Below, in pieces: positions 30,301 through 39,434 of a stretch of DNA of 64,000 nt (position 1 is the stretch's first letter; every line of letters starts with the position of its first letter). The DNA is from Legionella sp. (GTDB lineage: Bacteria; Pseudomonadota; Gammaproteobacteria; Legionellales; Legionellaceae). Made by a program: the position numbers and the translations under genes. The notes under the pieces were generated by a model. That model did no database searches, had not been told where the DNA came from, and saw only the letters and a program-made list of their open reading frames with translations. The stretch spans positions 62,001 to 126,000 of the forward strand of contig JACCWN010000028.1 of the NCBI GenBank assembly GCA_013697625.1, given 5' to 3'.

Positions 30301-30827
30301 TTATCAGTAGTGTGTTGTAATCCTGCCGCATGCATATAGCTTGAAAAAAGATAGGTAAAAACAAAAGTGGCACCCAAAATGGCTATAATTATAAGGGTTT
30401 GAACAATTGCATTGGCTTGAGACAGAAATTCCTTACCAAAACTTTCTTTTATATAGCCGTATTTTGCGGGAGAATTGAGCGCACTTTGTACTGCCAATAA
30501 CAGCGTCAATAAAAAAGCACCCCAAAAATAACCTTGGTAATAACACCAAGTTACAAGCACCAACAGTGGAATTGCCACAGCTGCAGTGTATTGTAAGACC
30601 TTCTTTTTAGGAAATTTATCAGCAATAAACCCAGAGGGTGTAAATAGAAATATGTAGGGTAGGAGAATCAGGGCATTGATGATGGCTGAAAATATGGTAT
30701 AGGTCGAACTGGTTGAGGTCTGATACAAGGTATCTTGAATTAAAATCTTATGGCCTAAGTCTATGAAAGTATTGAAAAACACCAGCATGAGGTAAGGATA
30801 GAAACCTTTGATTTTTGCCAACTTCAT
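27384..30827 (-). CDS. aas: Fused lysophospholipid flippase / acyltransferase / acyl-ACP synthetase (LplT-PlsC-Aas)
   Basis: 1147 residues from the ATG at 30825-30827, with GGAG ten bases upstream. Three modules are visible. About residues 1-420 form a twelve-helix MFS-type carrier like LplT. About 430-640 are a PlsC acyltransferase with the HX4D motif in GNHVSFIDWA and FPEGRLTKNG. About 650-1145 are an AMP-forming acyl synthetase with FSSGSEGAPKGVKLTHANL, EGYGATEVAPV and YKTGDKGRLDKDG. In E. coli these are two genes, lplT and aas. Together they flip lyso-phospholipid inward and re-acylate it, repairing membranes and recycling products of phospholipase A. Confidence 0.93.
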   Translation of the reverse strand: MKLAKIKGFYPYLMLVFFNTFIDLGHKILIQDTLYQTSTSSTYTIFSAIINALILLPYIFLFTPSGFIADKFPKKKVLQYTAAVAIPLLVLVTWCYYQGYFWGAFLLTLLLAVQSALNSPAKYGYIKESFGKEFLSQANAIVQTLIIIAILGATFVFTYLFSSYMHAAGLQHTTDKAALLKAFAPAGFLLIAFSILETIMTFRLIHTQAVDANSQYDPIKYIKGQYVKGYLNKTIHPSIIFHCIIGLSIFWSINQVLLASYGAFLKDHLGDVSILFAQGSMAVGGIGILLGALYAGKVSKGFVETGLIPIASIGITICLLFLPMLANSFLIVLLFLVYGFFGGMLIVPLNALIQFNAPRQEMGKILSANNFIQTCFMLSFLICTVTFSALGMRSEVLLYGLFLIAFFMAIYAICRLPQSLLRYLLYLISSRFYHLSVHDLENLPSSGGVLLLGNHVSFIDWAILQIACPRPIRFVMERSVYETWYLNWILKKFKVIPIAKGASSKALAEINQSLNQGEVVALFPEGRLTKNGQMGTFQSGFERSAVNAQAVIVPFYIHGLWGSKFSHAKKSKIRNPNDRPVSVIYGKAMEITSTADMVKQKVAQLSIKSWKYHIKDMGSLQSQWLWQMKKEPSSIAIIEDNGKEITNLQLLSVVLIFSRKIKRFLKGQQHVGILLPTTPAGVIANLSVLTLGKVIINLNFTMGESSIKAAIDQASIHTIITSHQFLTKLESRGLNTQSLLSSTQVLYVEDDLPPPKPVIVRTLLLAKILPASWLHLFFFKQVEVNSTAAILFSSGSEGAPKGVKLTHANLLSNINQVATVIGTQPSDIMMNSLPLFHAFGLTITNLMPLLRGITFICYPDPTNAMATAKLICKHKVTIFCSTSSLLGLYVRNGSIHPEMLDSLRMVVAGAEKLSLSIYKEFKEKFNLEIYEGYGATEVAPVASCNLPNVISTNDWHVQKSYKIGSVGLPLPGCVFRVVDPLTLEDLPTGEEGLVLVGGTQVMEGYLNLPEKTKDVLILDDDYTWYKTGDKGRLDKDGFLTIVDRYSRFAKIAGELISLSQVEKYWQDPFKVEDIEIMAVSLPDSKKGEQLGLVYSGPLSEAHLKTQLMSSNIPKIMLPKHIRQVLELPKLGNGKRDYLAAKQLLVDG

Positions 30828-31259
30828 ATAGTAATACTCCAAGAAAACAGGTAAAGCTAATTACAACCATTTTGGAGTTTTAATTATACAGTTACAAGAT
30901 GACATTAGTCTACCTATCAAAAGACCTTTGCTTTGGCCTTCTGGCACCTACTATAGAAAACGTACCAATGTAGCCTGTATTAGACGAAGTCGTAATACAG
31001 GAACTTGCTGTACAAACCTGTATTACGCGGCCCTAATACAGGCTACCATTTGGTTATTTACTAATATACATTAATAAAAAAGCAGTTGCTTTATTTTTAT
31101 TATTGCCACTTTCAAACCTTCTCAAAATAAGACACCTTCAGGATGACCTTGCTGGATGCAGGCTGGCTTACCAAAATACTTTCGGGCCTTTGTAAAATTT
31201 ATGAAAAGTTAAATAAGGCATGTTACAATGCTGCCATTAAAATAAGTTGAGACAAACTG
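30828..31259. other. aas/O-antigen-ligase intergenic region
   Basis: Divergent promoters are expected here. The only clear structure is the dispersed repeat at 30970-31046. A short AAAGCA-GT-TGCTTT dyad near 31080 is followed by T-rich sequence but has only six-base arms. No coding frame is supported. Confidence 0.4.
30970..31046. repeat. Solo copy of GTAGCCTGTATTAG palindromic repeat
   Basis: Perfect 14-base inverted termini GTAGCCTGTATTAG and CTAATACAGGCTAC enclose two inner CCTGTATTA/TAATACAGG dyads, so the RNA can fold as a clover-like or double hairpin. The same element occurs three times at 48.9-49.4 kb, which shows it is a dispersed family. Confidence 0.85.
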
Positions 31260-32564
31260 ATGCAATTGGTTAAGCAAAATGTAAGACACTTTTTCAACTC
31301 AACCAAGTGGTTTTCAATAGCCCTGGTCCTTTTGCTTTTTGCCATTCCTATTAGTAATACCTTACAAGCAATTGCTTTGGGCGCAACGGTGGTTTTAATT
31401 TTACTCTACTATTTTAATGTTACCACCGCCTCATATTTAATTGCACAACCCTGGGTAAAAGGGCTCATAGCTTTTTATTTTTGGGTGGTTTTGTCCTGCC
31501 TTTGGAGCCATGCAAGTCAGGTAGAAGAGCTTTATGTACTTGATAAATATTCAAAATTATTACTATTGCCAATATTAACCCTTGGATTCCAGGACAAAAG
31601 AGTTCGCTTTTGGGCTATACATGCTTTTCTAGCAGCTATGTTGTTAACCTGTATTTTGGCACTGGCAAAGGCAATACACCCTGTATTTTTTTCAAATGAA
31701 ATCCCTGGTTTTGTTTTTCGCAATTATATCATGACTGGGCATATGATGGCTTTGGCCAGTTATATTGCCTTGTCTTTAGCATACAGTAGAAATGCTTTTG
31801 GTAACTTTGATGAGCAAGTGACTTTAAACAAAAGCAAACAAAAACAAAAACAAAAACAAGCCCTTCTTGAATTTAGACTGCGACAGTCTATAACAAACAG
31901 AGGTTTCTATTCCTTGTTGTTTATTTTGTTTACTTTCGAATTGTTGATATTAAGTATAGGGCGCACCGGCTATGTGGTCTACTTTCTTTTGATTGGCCTG
32001 TTTTTGTTACAAAGGCTTCCTTCCAAACAGTTACTTTTAGGCTGGGCCTTTATGGTCGGCTTCGGCCTTGTGGCATATCAATTGAGTCCAAATATAAAAG
32101 AAGGCTTGTCTCAAACCTATCAAAATCTGGTCCATTATCAACAAGGTGATAAAGATACCTCTGTTGGTTTTCGTCTGCAATTCCAACAAGTAGCCTTACG
32201 CTTATTCTATGATAAGCCACTGATCGGTCAAGGATCAGGTGGTTTTAGCTCTGGTTTCAGACAGCTTGATATGGTTCCTGGATGGGGCCCCACTTTACAA
32301 GAACCACATAATCAATACACTTTGTTATTGGCAGAGTATGGAATTGTCGGGATGTCATTGTATGGGATTTTATTATTCTTATTGGCCTATGCCTTTTGGC
32401 AATTAAAAGAAACCAGATTTTTAGCCTTTGCTGTTTTCATTCCTTTTTTAATTGGATGTTTATCAGATTCACTTTTATTTTATTCAGCCAGCGGTTATTT
32501 TGTATTGGTCTTTTTGGCCCTGTGTTTGGGAGAAAGTCTGCAACCCCAGGCCCTAAGAAAATAA
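31260..32564 (+). CDS. O-antigen ligase-like membrane protein (WaaL/Wzy_C family)
   Basis: 434 residues with about eleven hydrophobic segments and a large periplasmic loop in the second half. The conserved stretch GSGGFSSGFRQ, followed by EPHNQYTLLLAEYGIVGMSL, carries the His of the Wzy_C domain (His in PHNQY). Such proteins join O-antigen to lipid A-core, or act as polymerases or protein O-glycosylases. A Gln/Lys stretch near residue 190 (NKSKQKQKQKQ) is an unusual low-complexity loop. The tail overlaps hflX by 12 bases. Confidence 0.85.
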   Translation: MQLVKQNVRHFFNSTKWFSIALVLLLFAIPISNTLQAIALGATVVLILLYYFNVTTASYLIAQPWVKGLIAFYFWVVLSCLWSHASQVEELYVLDKYSKLLLLPILTLGFQDKRVRFWAIHAFLAAMLLTCILALAKAIHPVFFSNEIPGFVFRNYIMTGHMMALASYIALSLAYSRNAFGNFDEQVTLNKSKQKQKQKQALLEFRLRQSITNRGFYSLLFILFTFELLILSIGRTGYVVYFLLIGLFLLQRLPSKQLLLGWAFMVGFGLVAYQLSPNIKEGLSQTYQNLVHYQQGDKDTSVGFRLQFQQVALRLFYDKPLIGQGSGGFSSGFRQLDMVPGWGPTLQEPHNQYTLLLAEYGIVGMSLYGILLFLLAYAFWQLKETRFLAFAVFIPFLIGCLSDSLLFYSASGYFVLVFLALCLGESLQPQALRK

Positions 32565-33797
32565 GCGTTGTTTTTCTGAAGGACTGATTTTAATTTTAAG
32601 CAGCCAGTCTCCGGCTTCATTATTAGATTCGCTTAAAACTGCACCCATTTCATACAATTGCGCACGCAACTTCGCTTGTGCATTTGTAAGCACAATGTCT
32701 TCTATTAAAATAGAACCATTCAACTGTTTGGCAATGATCTCTTTCAACAAATCTATGCCTTGTCCTGTGGCTGCAGAGACCCAGACTTTGTAAAAACCTG
32801 AATGTTGATTAAACTCGACTTCACAGCCCTCATTTAGATCTATTTTGTTAAATATTTGAATTACAGGTATGCCATTTGCGCCCAACTCATCTAGTACTTT
32901 CTGGACTGCAGCAACTGAGTCTTTCCAATAAGGATCAGATATATCGATGACATGTAACAATAAATCAGCTTGTTGTGTTTCTTCAAGAGTAGCCCTAAAA
33001 GCTTTAACCAAATCATGAGGTAAATCTCGAATAAACCCTACTGTATCTGCTAATATAGCAGCTTGGGACCCTGGTAAGTCGAGTTTTCGCATGGTTGGAT
33101 CAAGGGTTGCGAACAATTGATTCGCCACATAAATATGTTCACCTGTTAATGCATTAAACAAAGTAGACTTACCCGCGTTTGTATAGCCAACCAGAGAGAT
33201 GGCAGGCATGGTGGCTTTGCGTCTGGCAATACGGTTTTGATCACGGCTCAATCGTACCTTTTCCAGACGTTTATTGATGGATTTAATGCGATTTCGTAAC
33301 AAACGTCGGTCTGTTTCTAATTGAGTTTCACCAGGCCCTCTTAAACCTATCCCACCTTTTTGCCGTTCAAGATGTGTCCAACCTCGAATTAGACGTGTGG
33401 ATAGATGCTCCAGTTGAGCCAGTTCCACCTGCAATTTACCCTCAAATGACCTAGCTCTTTTGGCAAAAATATCTAAAATTAACCCGCTCCGGTCGACAAC
33501 ACGGCATTGACATAATCGTTCTAAATTACGTTCTTGGGAAGCTGATAATTCATGGTTAACTAAAACGAGTTCTGCATCCAGCGTTTTTACAAGGTCTGCT
33601 ATTTCTTCAGCCTTGCCTTTACCAACGTAATATTTAGCATCAGGTGTCGACCTAAACCCAAGGATAGACTCTAAAATTACAGCATCAGCAGAAAGAGCTA
33701 ATTCTTCAAATTCTGCCAATGCCTCCTGTTGGTCAACATCGGTTAAGGCCAGTTGTACTAATATAGCGCGCTCACCCGCCTGAGGTCTATCAAACAC
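32553..33797 (-). CDS. hflX: Ribosome-associated GTPase HflX
   Basis: 414 residues. HflX splits stalled or heat-damaged 70S ribosomes. The N-terminal domain has GKGKAEEIADLV and VVNHELSASQERNLE, then GPGETQLETDRRLLRNRI. The GTPase domain has GYTNAGKSTLFNAL, DTVGFIRDLPHDLVKAF and FNKIDL. It is 39 bases downstream of hfq; hfq-hflX is a conserved gammaproteobacterial order. Confidence 0.97.
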   Translation of the reverse strand: MFDRPQAGERAILVQLALTDVDQQEALAEFEELALSADAVILESILGFRSTPDAKYYVGKGKAEEIADLVKTLDAELVLVNHELSASQERNLERLCQCRVVDRSGLILDIFAKRARSFEGKLQVELAQLEHLSTRLIRGWTHLERQKGGIGLRGPGETQLETDRRLLRNRIKSINKRLEKVRLSRDQNRIARRKATMPAISLVGYTNAGKSTLFNALTGEHIYVANQLFATLDPTMRKLDLPGSQAAILADTVGFIRDLPHDLVKAFRATLEETQQADLLLHVIDISDPYWKDSVAAVQKVLDELGANGIPVIQIFNKIDLNEGCEVEFNQHSGFYKVWVSAATGQGIDLLKEIIAKQLNGSILIEDIVLTNAQAKLRAQLYEMGAVLSESNNEAGDWLLKIKISPSEKQRLFS

Positions 33798-33836
33798 CTT
33801 TGCAATTCCTTAAAAAAAATCTTAGTCTGACATAAA

Positions 33837-34079
33837 TCAATCTTCACCACCAGAGCTTTTATCTGTTTCTATATTAATCATGTGACCGGGTACAATGGTA
33901 GATATTGCGTGTTTATAAACCATTTGGGTAATGGAATTTTTCAACATAACCACATGCTGATCATAACTATCAACAACACCATGTAGTTTTATACCATTGA
34001 CTAAAAAAATTGATACAGACACTTTTTCCTTACATAAAGCACTTAGGAAATGGTCTTGCAGCACAACATTCTTATCCAT
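33837..34079 (-). CDS. hfq: RNA chaperone Hfq
   Basis: 80 residues from the ATG at 34077-34079, which has AAGGAG seven bases upstream; the longer frame to 34124 has no such site. The Sm1 region ([20 protein letters not shown], then [14 protein letters not shown]) and the Sm2 motif [11 protein letters not shown] are clear. The usual Leu-Arg-Lys on the rim reads LCKEK, so one rim Arg is replaced by Cys. The C-terminal tail is short. Hfq matches sRNAs to mRNAs and in Legionella interacts with RpoS and CsrA circuits. Confidence 0.96.
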   Translation of the reverse strand: MDKNVVLQDHFLSALCKEKVSVSIFLVNGIKLHGVVDSYDQHVVMLKNSITQMVYKHAISTIVPGHMINIETDKSSGGED

Positions 34080-34236
34080 TGCCCACTCCTTGTTTTTATT
34101 TGTTATTATAGGCAAAACTTTCATTCAAATAGTTAATCGACCGATGTGATAAATACTTTAGTAAATCTAAATTAATGCTGGTGCTCCGGCTAAAATCTTG
34201 CAAAAATATGATTACCTAATAATTTGTGATCAAAAC

Positions 34237-35091
34237 ATGTCTCATAACACTTTAATAGTAGCTCTAGTTCAAGAGAAATGGGACGCAAATCCCCAAATAC
34301 ATCAAAACAATTTAGCACAAGGTATCAAATATGCAGCAGGTCAAGGGGCTAAGCTTGTTTGTTTACAAGAGTTGACCCTCAATCCTTATTTTTGCACCCG
34401 CATGGATGCTCAGAGTAATCAGTTTATGGAAGATATCCAAGGGGGACCAACGGCTCGTTTTATAAGTTGCATGGCTAAAGAAAATAATGTTTGTGTTACA
34501 GCATCCTTGTTTGAGTCAGCTGGATTTAACACAGCAGTGGCATTTGATGCAGAGGGTCGCCTCATTGGACACACACGCAAACAACATATTCCCAGTGGTG
34601 AAAAATACCATGAAGACCTGTATTTCAAAGCAGGAGATTCTGATTACCCTATACATACTTTAGCTGGTCATACTGCGGGATTGCCTACTTGTTATGATCA
34701 ATGGTTTCCAGAATTGTCACGCATCTATGGTCTAAAGGGTGCTGAAATTTTAATTTACCCAACGGCCATAGGCAGTGAACCTACAGCTCCAGAGTTCAAC
34801 ACCCAGCCAATGTGGCAGCAGGTAATGGTTGCTCAAGGCATTATGAGTAATACCTTTATTATTGCTGTGAATCGTATCGGTTGTGAAGACGGCTTGGAAT
34901 TTTATGGCAGCAGTTTTATCTCCTCACCAACCGGTGAGATTTTAGCCCAGGCGCCACGGCATGAGCCGGCCGTTTTAGTGGCTCAATTGGATTTTGATAT
35001 TAGGACGTTATGGGAAAGACTGTTTCCCTTTGCCCAACAAAGAGAACCAGAAACCTATACTCATCTTACCAAGATACCCCTTGCGGATTAA
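34237..35091 (+). CDS. aguB: N-carbamoylputrescine amidase
   Basis: 284 residues from the ATG at 34237; a TTG start at 34198 is possible but gives an atypical leader. It belongs to the nitrilase superfamily: Glu in LVCLQELTLNPYF, Lys in HTRKQHIP, and Cys in GLPTCYDQWFPE form the catalytic triad. The enzyme releases ammonia and CO2 from N-carbamoylputrescine to give putrescine. The family call is firm because speA and aguA follow immediately. The six-base gap to speA indicates one transcript. Confidence 0.94.
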   Translation: MSHNTLIVALVQEKWDANPQIHQNNLAQGIKYAAGQGAKLVCLQELTLNPYFCTRMDAQSNQFMEDIQGGPTARFISCMAKENNVCVTASLFESAGFNTAVAFDAEGRLIGHTRKQHIPSGEKYHEDLYFKAGDSDYPIHTLAGHTAGLPTCYDQWFPELSRIYGLKGAEILIYPTAIGSEPTAPEFNTQPMWQQVMVAQGIMSNTFIIAVNRIGCEDGLEFYGSSFISSPTGEILAQAPRHEPAVLVAQLDFDIRTLWERLFPFAQQREPETYTHLTKIPLAD

Positions 35092-35097
35092 TAACCA

Positions 35098-36993
35098 ATG
35101 GACAATGATGGTTTAGATAGAAATTTATACAATATCACTCAGTGGGGGGAAGGCTATTTCAACATCAATAGCAAAGGTAATATTGAAATCAGTAAAAATC
35201 CTTGCATACAGGGCGTGGAATTACAAGCCATTGTCCAAGCTGCGCAGCAATCTGGATTGCAGTTGCCATTATTAATACGATGCAATGATATATTACATGA
35301 CAGAGTTCATAGAATCTGCCAAGCATTTAACGAGGCCATTGCTACAAATAATTATTCTGGCACCTATCAACTGGTGTATCCAATCAAAGTGAACCAAGAG
35401 CAGTCCGTGGTTAGAGAATTGATAAAAGCCCCCGCGCATAACATAGGATTAGAAGCTGGTAGCAAACCAGAACTTATGGCCGTTATTGGCATGTTACGAG
35501 ACCGACAAGGTACAATCATTTGCAATGGTTACAAAGATAGCAGTTATATCCGGATAGCTTTGATAGCGCAACAAATGGGCCACAAGGTTTATATTGTTAT
35601 AGAAAAATTATCTGAATTAAGCATCATCTTGAAAGAATCAGCAGACTTAAAAGTCAAACCTATGCTTGGTGTACGCATTCGATTAATGACTAAAAGTGCT
35701 GGTAAATGGGCAGATACCGGTGGGAGCAAATCTAAATTTGGTTTGAATGCTAAACAGGTGCTTGAATTGGTAACACAATTAAAGACGCATGAGGCACTGG
35801 GTTGCCTCCAATTGATGCACTGTCATTTGGGCTCTCAAATAGCAAACATCCACGATATACGCAATTGCATGCAAGAAATTGCTCGCTATTATGTGGAATT
35901 ATGCAAGCTCAATGCGCCCATCACTACTCTAGATGTAGGTGGTGGGTTGGGCGTGGATTACGAAGGCACACAATCTAATACCGATTGCTCAATGAATTAT
36001 AAACTCAGTGAATATGCAACTCACATCCTTTTAGCCCTTAAACAACGGTGTGAGGAAGCTGGAATCACAGAGCCAAATTTGATTTCAGAATCAGGCAGAG
36101 CCTTAACAGCGCACCATGCTGTGTTGGTTTCTAACATCACTGATCTTGAAGTCATACATGAATCCTCTGTTCCCAGGCATGTTGGCCCTGATGAATCTTT
36201 TGTGATTCGGGATATTTACGATACCTATGGAGCAATCAACGATTCTCCTCCTACAGAAATCTATAATTATGCGGAGCACACACTGAATGAAGCCCAATCT
36301 TTATTCAAACATGGGGTCATTAATTTACAAGAAAAAGCCAAAGTGGAAGCCTTTTATACCAACATTTGTATAGAACTCCAAGACCGGTTAGATGAGGACA
36401 ATCCAAATGAAAAAGAATTGTTGGTGTTGATAAATGAACGGATGGCAGCAAAGATTTTTTGTAATATTTCTTTTTTTCAATCCATCCCTGATGCCTGGGC
36501 TGTGGGACAAGTTTTCCCAGTAGCGCCTATTACCCATTTAAATGAAGCATTGAGCATGCACAGTATCTTGCAAGATTTAACCTGCGATTCAGATGGCACC
36601 TTAAGACGGTATCCTGGCAGCGCTTGTGTCAATTCAACCTTGATGTTACCCCGCTTTGATGCAGTCAATCCCTATGCCATCGGTTTTTTCTTAGTGGGCG
36701 CCTATCAAGAAATCTTAGGAAATTTACATAATTTATTTGGTGATACTAATTCGCTTGATGTAAAGTTATCAGATGAAGGCACCTTTGAGTTGAATGACTT
36801 AATCAGCGGTGATACGGTAACAAATGTGCTTAATTTTGCTCATTTTGATACTAAAAAACTAATTCAATCCTATGAAAAACAATTGATTCAAAGTGGTTTG
36901 TCCAGGGAGCAATGTTTGTTTTATTTAAATGAACTTAGATCCATATTTTCTCAGTTAACTTATTTGGATGAAAACAGCGTGAAGCTTTTATGA
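35098..36993 (+). CDS. speA: Biosynthetic arginine decarboxylase
   Basis: 631 residues, the usual SpeA size. It converts arginine to agmatine with pyridoxal phosphate. The PLP Lys lies in [29 protein letters not shown] and [11 protein letters not shown] bind the cofactor phosphate, and [12 protein letters not shown] belongs to the alanine-racemase-like barrel. It sits between aguB and aguA; its stop overlaps the aguA start as ATGA. The three genes encode a full arginine-to-putrescine route. Confidence 0.97.
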   Translation: MDNDGLDRNLYNITQWGEGYFNINSKGNIEISKNPCIQGVELQAIVQAAQQSGLQLPLLIRCNDILHDRVHRICQAFNEAIATNNYSGTYQLVYPIKVNQEQSVVRELIKAPAHNIGLEAGSKPELMAVIGMLRDRQGTIICNGYKDSSYIRIALIAQQMGHKVYIVIEKLSELSIILKESADLKVKPMLGVRIRLMTKSAGKWADTGGSKSKFGLNAKQVLELVTQLKTHEALGCLQLMHCHLGSQIANIHDIRNCMQEIARYYVELCKLNAPITTLDVGGGLGVDYEGTQSNTDCSMNYKLSEYATHILLALKQRCEEAGITEPNLISESGRALTAHHAVLVSNITDLEVIHESSVPRHVGPDESFVIRDIYDTYGAINDSPPTEIYNYAEHTLNEAQSLFKHGVINLQEKAKVEAFYTNICIELQDRLDEDNPNEKELLVLINERMAAKIFCNISFFQSIPDAWAVGQVFPVAPITHLNEALSMHSILQDLTCDSDGTLRRYPGSACVNSTLMLPRFDAVNPYAIGFFLVGAYQEILGNLHNLFGDTNSLDVKLSDEGTFELNDLISGDTVTNVLNFAHFDTKKLIQSYEKQLIQSGLSREQCLFYLNELRSIFSQLTYLDENSVKLL

Positions 36994-38084
36994 TTAAGAC
37001 ACCCACTCCTAAACAACTTGGTTTTTGGATGCCAGCAGAATGGTATCCTCATACAGGCTGCTGGATGGCCTGGCCCTGTCATGTACCTACATGGACAAAG
37101 ATTGGTTTAGACCGAGCGCGCCGTGCTTATGCACTTGTGGCCTCTGCCATTGCTCAATATGAACCCGTAACCATGCTCGTACATCCTGAAGATGAGGAAT
37201 CTGCTCGGCTGGTTTGCAATTCTGAAATTCAAATCATGTTACTTCCCATAGATGATTCATGGGTACGTGATACCGGGCCAAGTTTTTTAATCGACAAACT
37301 AGGCCATTTAGCAGGCGTGCACTGGAAGATAAATGCCTGGGGCAAGAATTATACTGATTATACTTTAGATGAACAAATTGCCCCAGCCATCTTATTAGAG
37401 GCTGGTGCACAATGTTTTCAAGCGCCCCTTATTATGGAGGGGGGTTCTTTTAGCGTGGATGGTCTAGGCACACTATTAACCACTAAAGAATGTCTTTTAA
37501 ATTCAAACCGCAACCCCGACCTTTCTCAATCTCAGATTGAACAATATCTTTGTGATTACTTGGGTGCTGAGCAGGTGATTTGGCTTAATAAAGGTTTGAT
37601 TGGAGATGAAACTGATGGTCATGTGGATGAAATTGCCTGTTTTATTGGGCCAGGTAAAATACTATGTATAACAACCAATGATAAAGAAGATCCGAATTAT
37701 AACCTCCTACAAGAGAATCTTAACATCCTTAAATCAGCTGTTGATACCCAGGGGCAACCCTTTGAGATCTTCACTGTAGAACAACCGCCAGCTACTTTCT
37801 TGAATGGAGAACGTCTTACTCTGTCTTATATCAATTTTTATAAAGCAAATAAAGGCATCGTTATGCCAGCATTTGGGTATGAGGCTTATGATAAAGCGGC
37901 CTATCATCTTTTTGAAAAATTATTCCCCGGAGTGCACATCACATTGATAAATGCTCTGGATGTGTTTGCCGGGGGCGGTGGGATTCATTGCATTACTCAA
38001 CAGCAACCAGTACGTTCTACCTTGTCCGGAGATAATTCTAAAGTATCTATAGATATCTCTCCTTGTCTATTTAAAATACTTTGA
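36990..38084 (+). CDS. aguA: Agmatine deiminase
   Basis: 364 residues. It hydrolyses agmatine to N-carbamoylputrescine and ammonia. Signatures are [59 protein letters not shown] and the catalytic Cys in [15 protein letters not shown]. All residues needed for activity are present. The last 88 bases overlap the tail of the convergent gene at 37997-39340, an unusually long antisense overlap. Confidence 0.96.
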   Translation: MIKTPTPKQLGFWMPAEWYPHTGCWMAWPCHVPTWTKIGLDRARRAYALVASAIAQYEPVTMLVHPEDEESARLVCNSEIQIMLLPIDDSWVRDTGPSFLIDKLGHLAGVHWKINAWGKNYTDYTLDEQIAPAILLEAGAQCFQAPLIMEGGSFSVDGLGTLLTTKECLLNSNRNPDLSQSQIEQYLCDYLGAEQVIWLNKGLIGDETDGHVDEIACFIGPGKILCITTNDKEDPNYNLLQENLNILKSAVDTQGQPFEIFTVEQPPATFLNGERLTLSYINFYKANKGIVMPAFGYEAYDKAAYHLFEKLFPGVHITLINALDVFAGGGGIHCITQQQPVRSTLSGDNSKVSIDISPCLFKIL

Positions 38085-39340
38085 TAGAATTCCGATGTAG
38101 CTGCAGCTTGAGCCCTACGCGGATTCAACTTACCATCTCTGGCATGATTCTGAATGGCATCCCAGAGTACAGCTACAGACTCTGAATCACTCATATTATC
38201 TTTATTCATTTCAATCAGTTTATAAATAGCAGCAACTCGGTGAGGTACTCGTTTTTTTCTAGGGGCCCCATCATTTATTTCAATGACGACACCTTCTCCA
38301 AAAACACCATTCGTATAACCCACTTTAAAGTGCTCTCTTTTGATGGCTTCAAGAATATCATGAATATTTATCAGGGTTTCACTAAACAATTGATGTTTAT
38401 CATATGCCTCCTTAGAAGGCATCATAGCCAGGGTGTCCTTAAATGAATCCAAAGTATAGATCTGACTTTCCACATCATGAAATATAGTCCAGGCCGAACC
38501 TAAATTTGGTTCTTGATGGTAACTAATCTCTCCTTTTAAAAGATTGTCATCAATTAAACGTGACAGGAAATAGGCATTTAAGAGACTGTGTTGTTTATCA
38601 TCGCCTCTCCCAGTGTATATAAAATAACTTATTGAATAGAACTTATCTTCTACTGTTAGAGGAATGTTGCCAACTGAAAAACAATGTCGAGTAAATTCTT
38701 TAACCAGGGACAATATATTAAATGTTTCTTTATCATTGTTAATTTTAAGCCGCTTATTTAATTCTTGATATAAGGCCTTTAAGATTAGGCTTGTTGGTTC
38801 TAAAAAGATGTTTTCTCCATGAATTAATAGTTTGGTGTTAAATTGATGCCTGTCTGCTGTAACTAAAGGAAAAAAACCTTGATTTAGCCTCACACCTTCT
38901 TGTTTACCCTCATTAGTGACAGCTTGCAGTTCAGCTTGCATTTCACTTAATACTTCTTTTTTACGTAAGGGTTTGATAAGGGATTTATACAAAACAGCTT
39001 CTGGCGAAGCATTGTCAATAAAAATTCGAGCTTCCATGGTTAAATCAGGGACTTCTACAGGGGGAGGTGGTTGCACTAGTTTTTCTTCCTGATTTACAAA
39101 ACCAATCACTTCTGGAGCAGCTTCAATGGGTGGTATAACAAGACTGATTTCAATGAGGTCCTGCACATCAGAATTTTTTTCTTCGAAGTGTTGTTGTTTA
39201 TGCTCATCTGGTGGAATTAAAACCGCTGTGGGGACAGGGATTACTGGTGGTAATGTAAAACTTCCTCCCAAATTTGGTATATTTTTTATCAATCTTTTTT
39301 TGCGAGGTATAATTATATCTGTTGGAGAGGGTAAAGGCAT
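37997..39340 (-). CDS. Unknown soluble protein ending in Cys-Cys (Dot/Icm effector candidate)
   Basis: 447 residues with no signal peptide or membrane helix. The N-terminal 110 residues are Pro/Val-rich and low in predicted structure ([33 protein letters not shown]). The rest is helical, with a conserved-looking middle ([19 protein letters not shown]) and C-terminal part ([20 protein letters not shown]). The chain ends ERTGCC, like the double-Cys tail that Rab proteins use for geranylgeranylation. A PmrA-like promoter lies just upstream. No enzyme motif is recognised. Together these make a host-directed secreted protein plausible but unproven. Confidence 0.75.
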   Translation of the reverse strand: MPLPSPTDIIIPRKKRLIKNIPNLGGSFTLPPVIPVPTAVLIPPDEHKQQHFEEKNSDVQDLIEISLVIPPIEAAPEVIGFVNQEEKLVQPPPPVEVPDLTMEARIFIDNASPEAVLYKSLIKPLRKKEVLSEMQAELQAVTNEGKQEGVRLNQGFFPLVTADRHQFNTKLLIHGENIFLEPTSLILKALYQELNKRLKINNDKETFNILSLVKEFTRHCFSVGNIPLTVEDKFYSISYFIYTGRGDDKQHSLLNAYFLSRLIDDNLLKGEISYHQEPNLGSAWTIFHDVESQIYTLDSFKDTLAMMPSKEAYDKHQLFSETLINIHDILEAIKREHFKVGYTNGVFGEGVVIEINDGAPRKKRVPHRVAAIYKLIEMNKDNMSDSESVAVLWDAIQNHARDGKLNPRRAQAAATSEFYQSILNRQGEISIDTLELSPDKVERTGCC

Positions 39341-39372
39341 AGCGTTGACACCAATAGTATTATTGGAGAATA

Positions 39373-39406
39373 ATTATAACAAACTATTCTTAAGTCAAGC
39401 TTAAGT
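39373..39406 (-). promoter_or_regulatory. PmrA-like tandem box with TATAAT -10
   Basis: Read on the minus strand, CTTAAGCTT-GA-CTTAAGAAT forms two half-sites with an 11-base period. This resembles the Legionella PmrA consensus of two cTTAATatT repeats separated by two bases (consensus from memory). A TATAAT follows at 39378-39373, so the tandem box overlaps the expected -35 region. The ATG of the downstream gene is about 33 bases beyond. Confidence 0.55.
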
Positions 39407-39434
39407 AGGCCCCCTAATGTAACTATTTTTAAAT

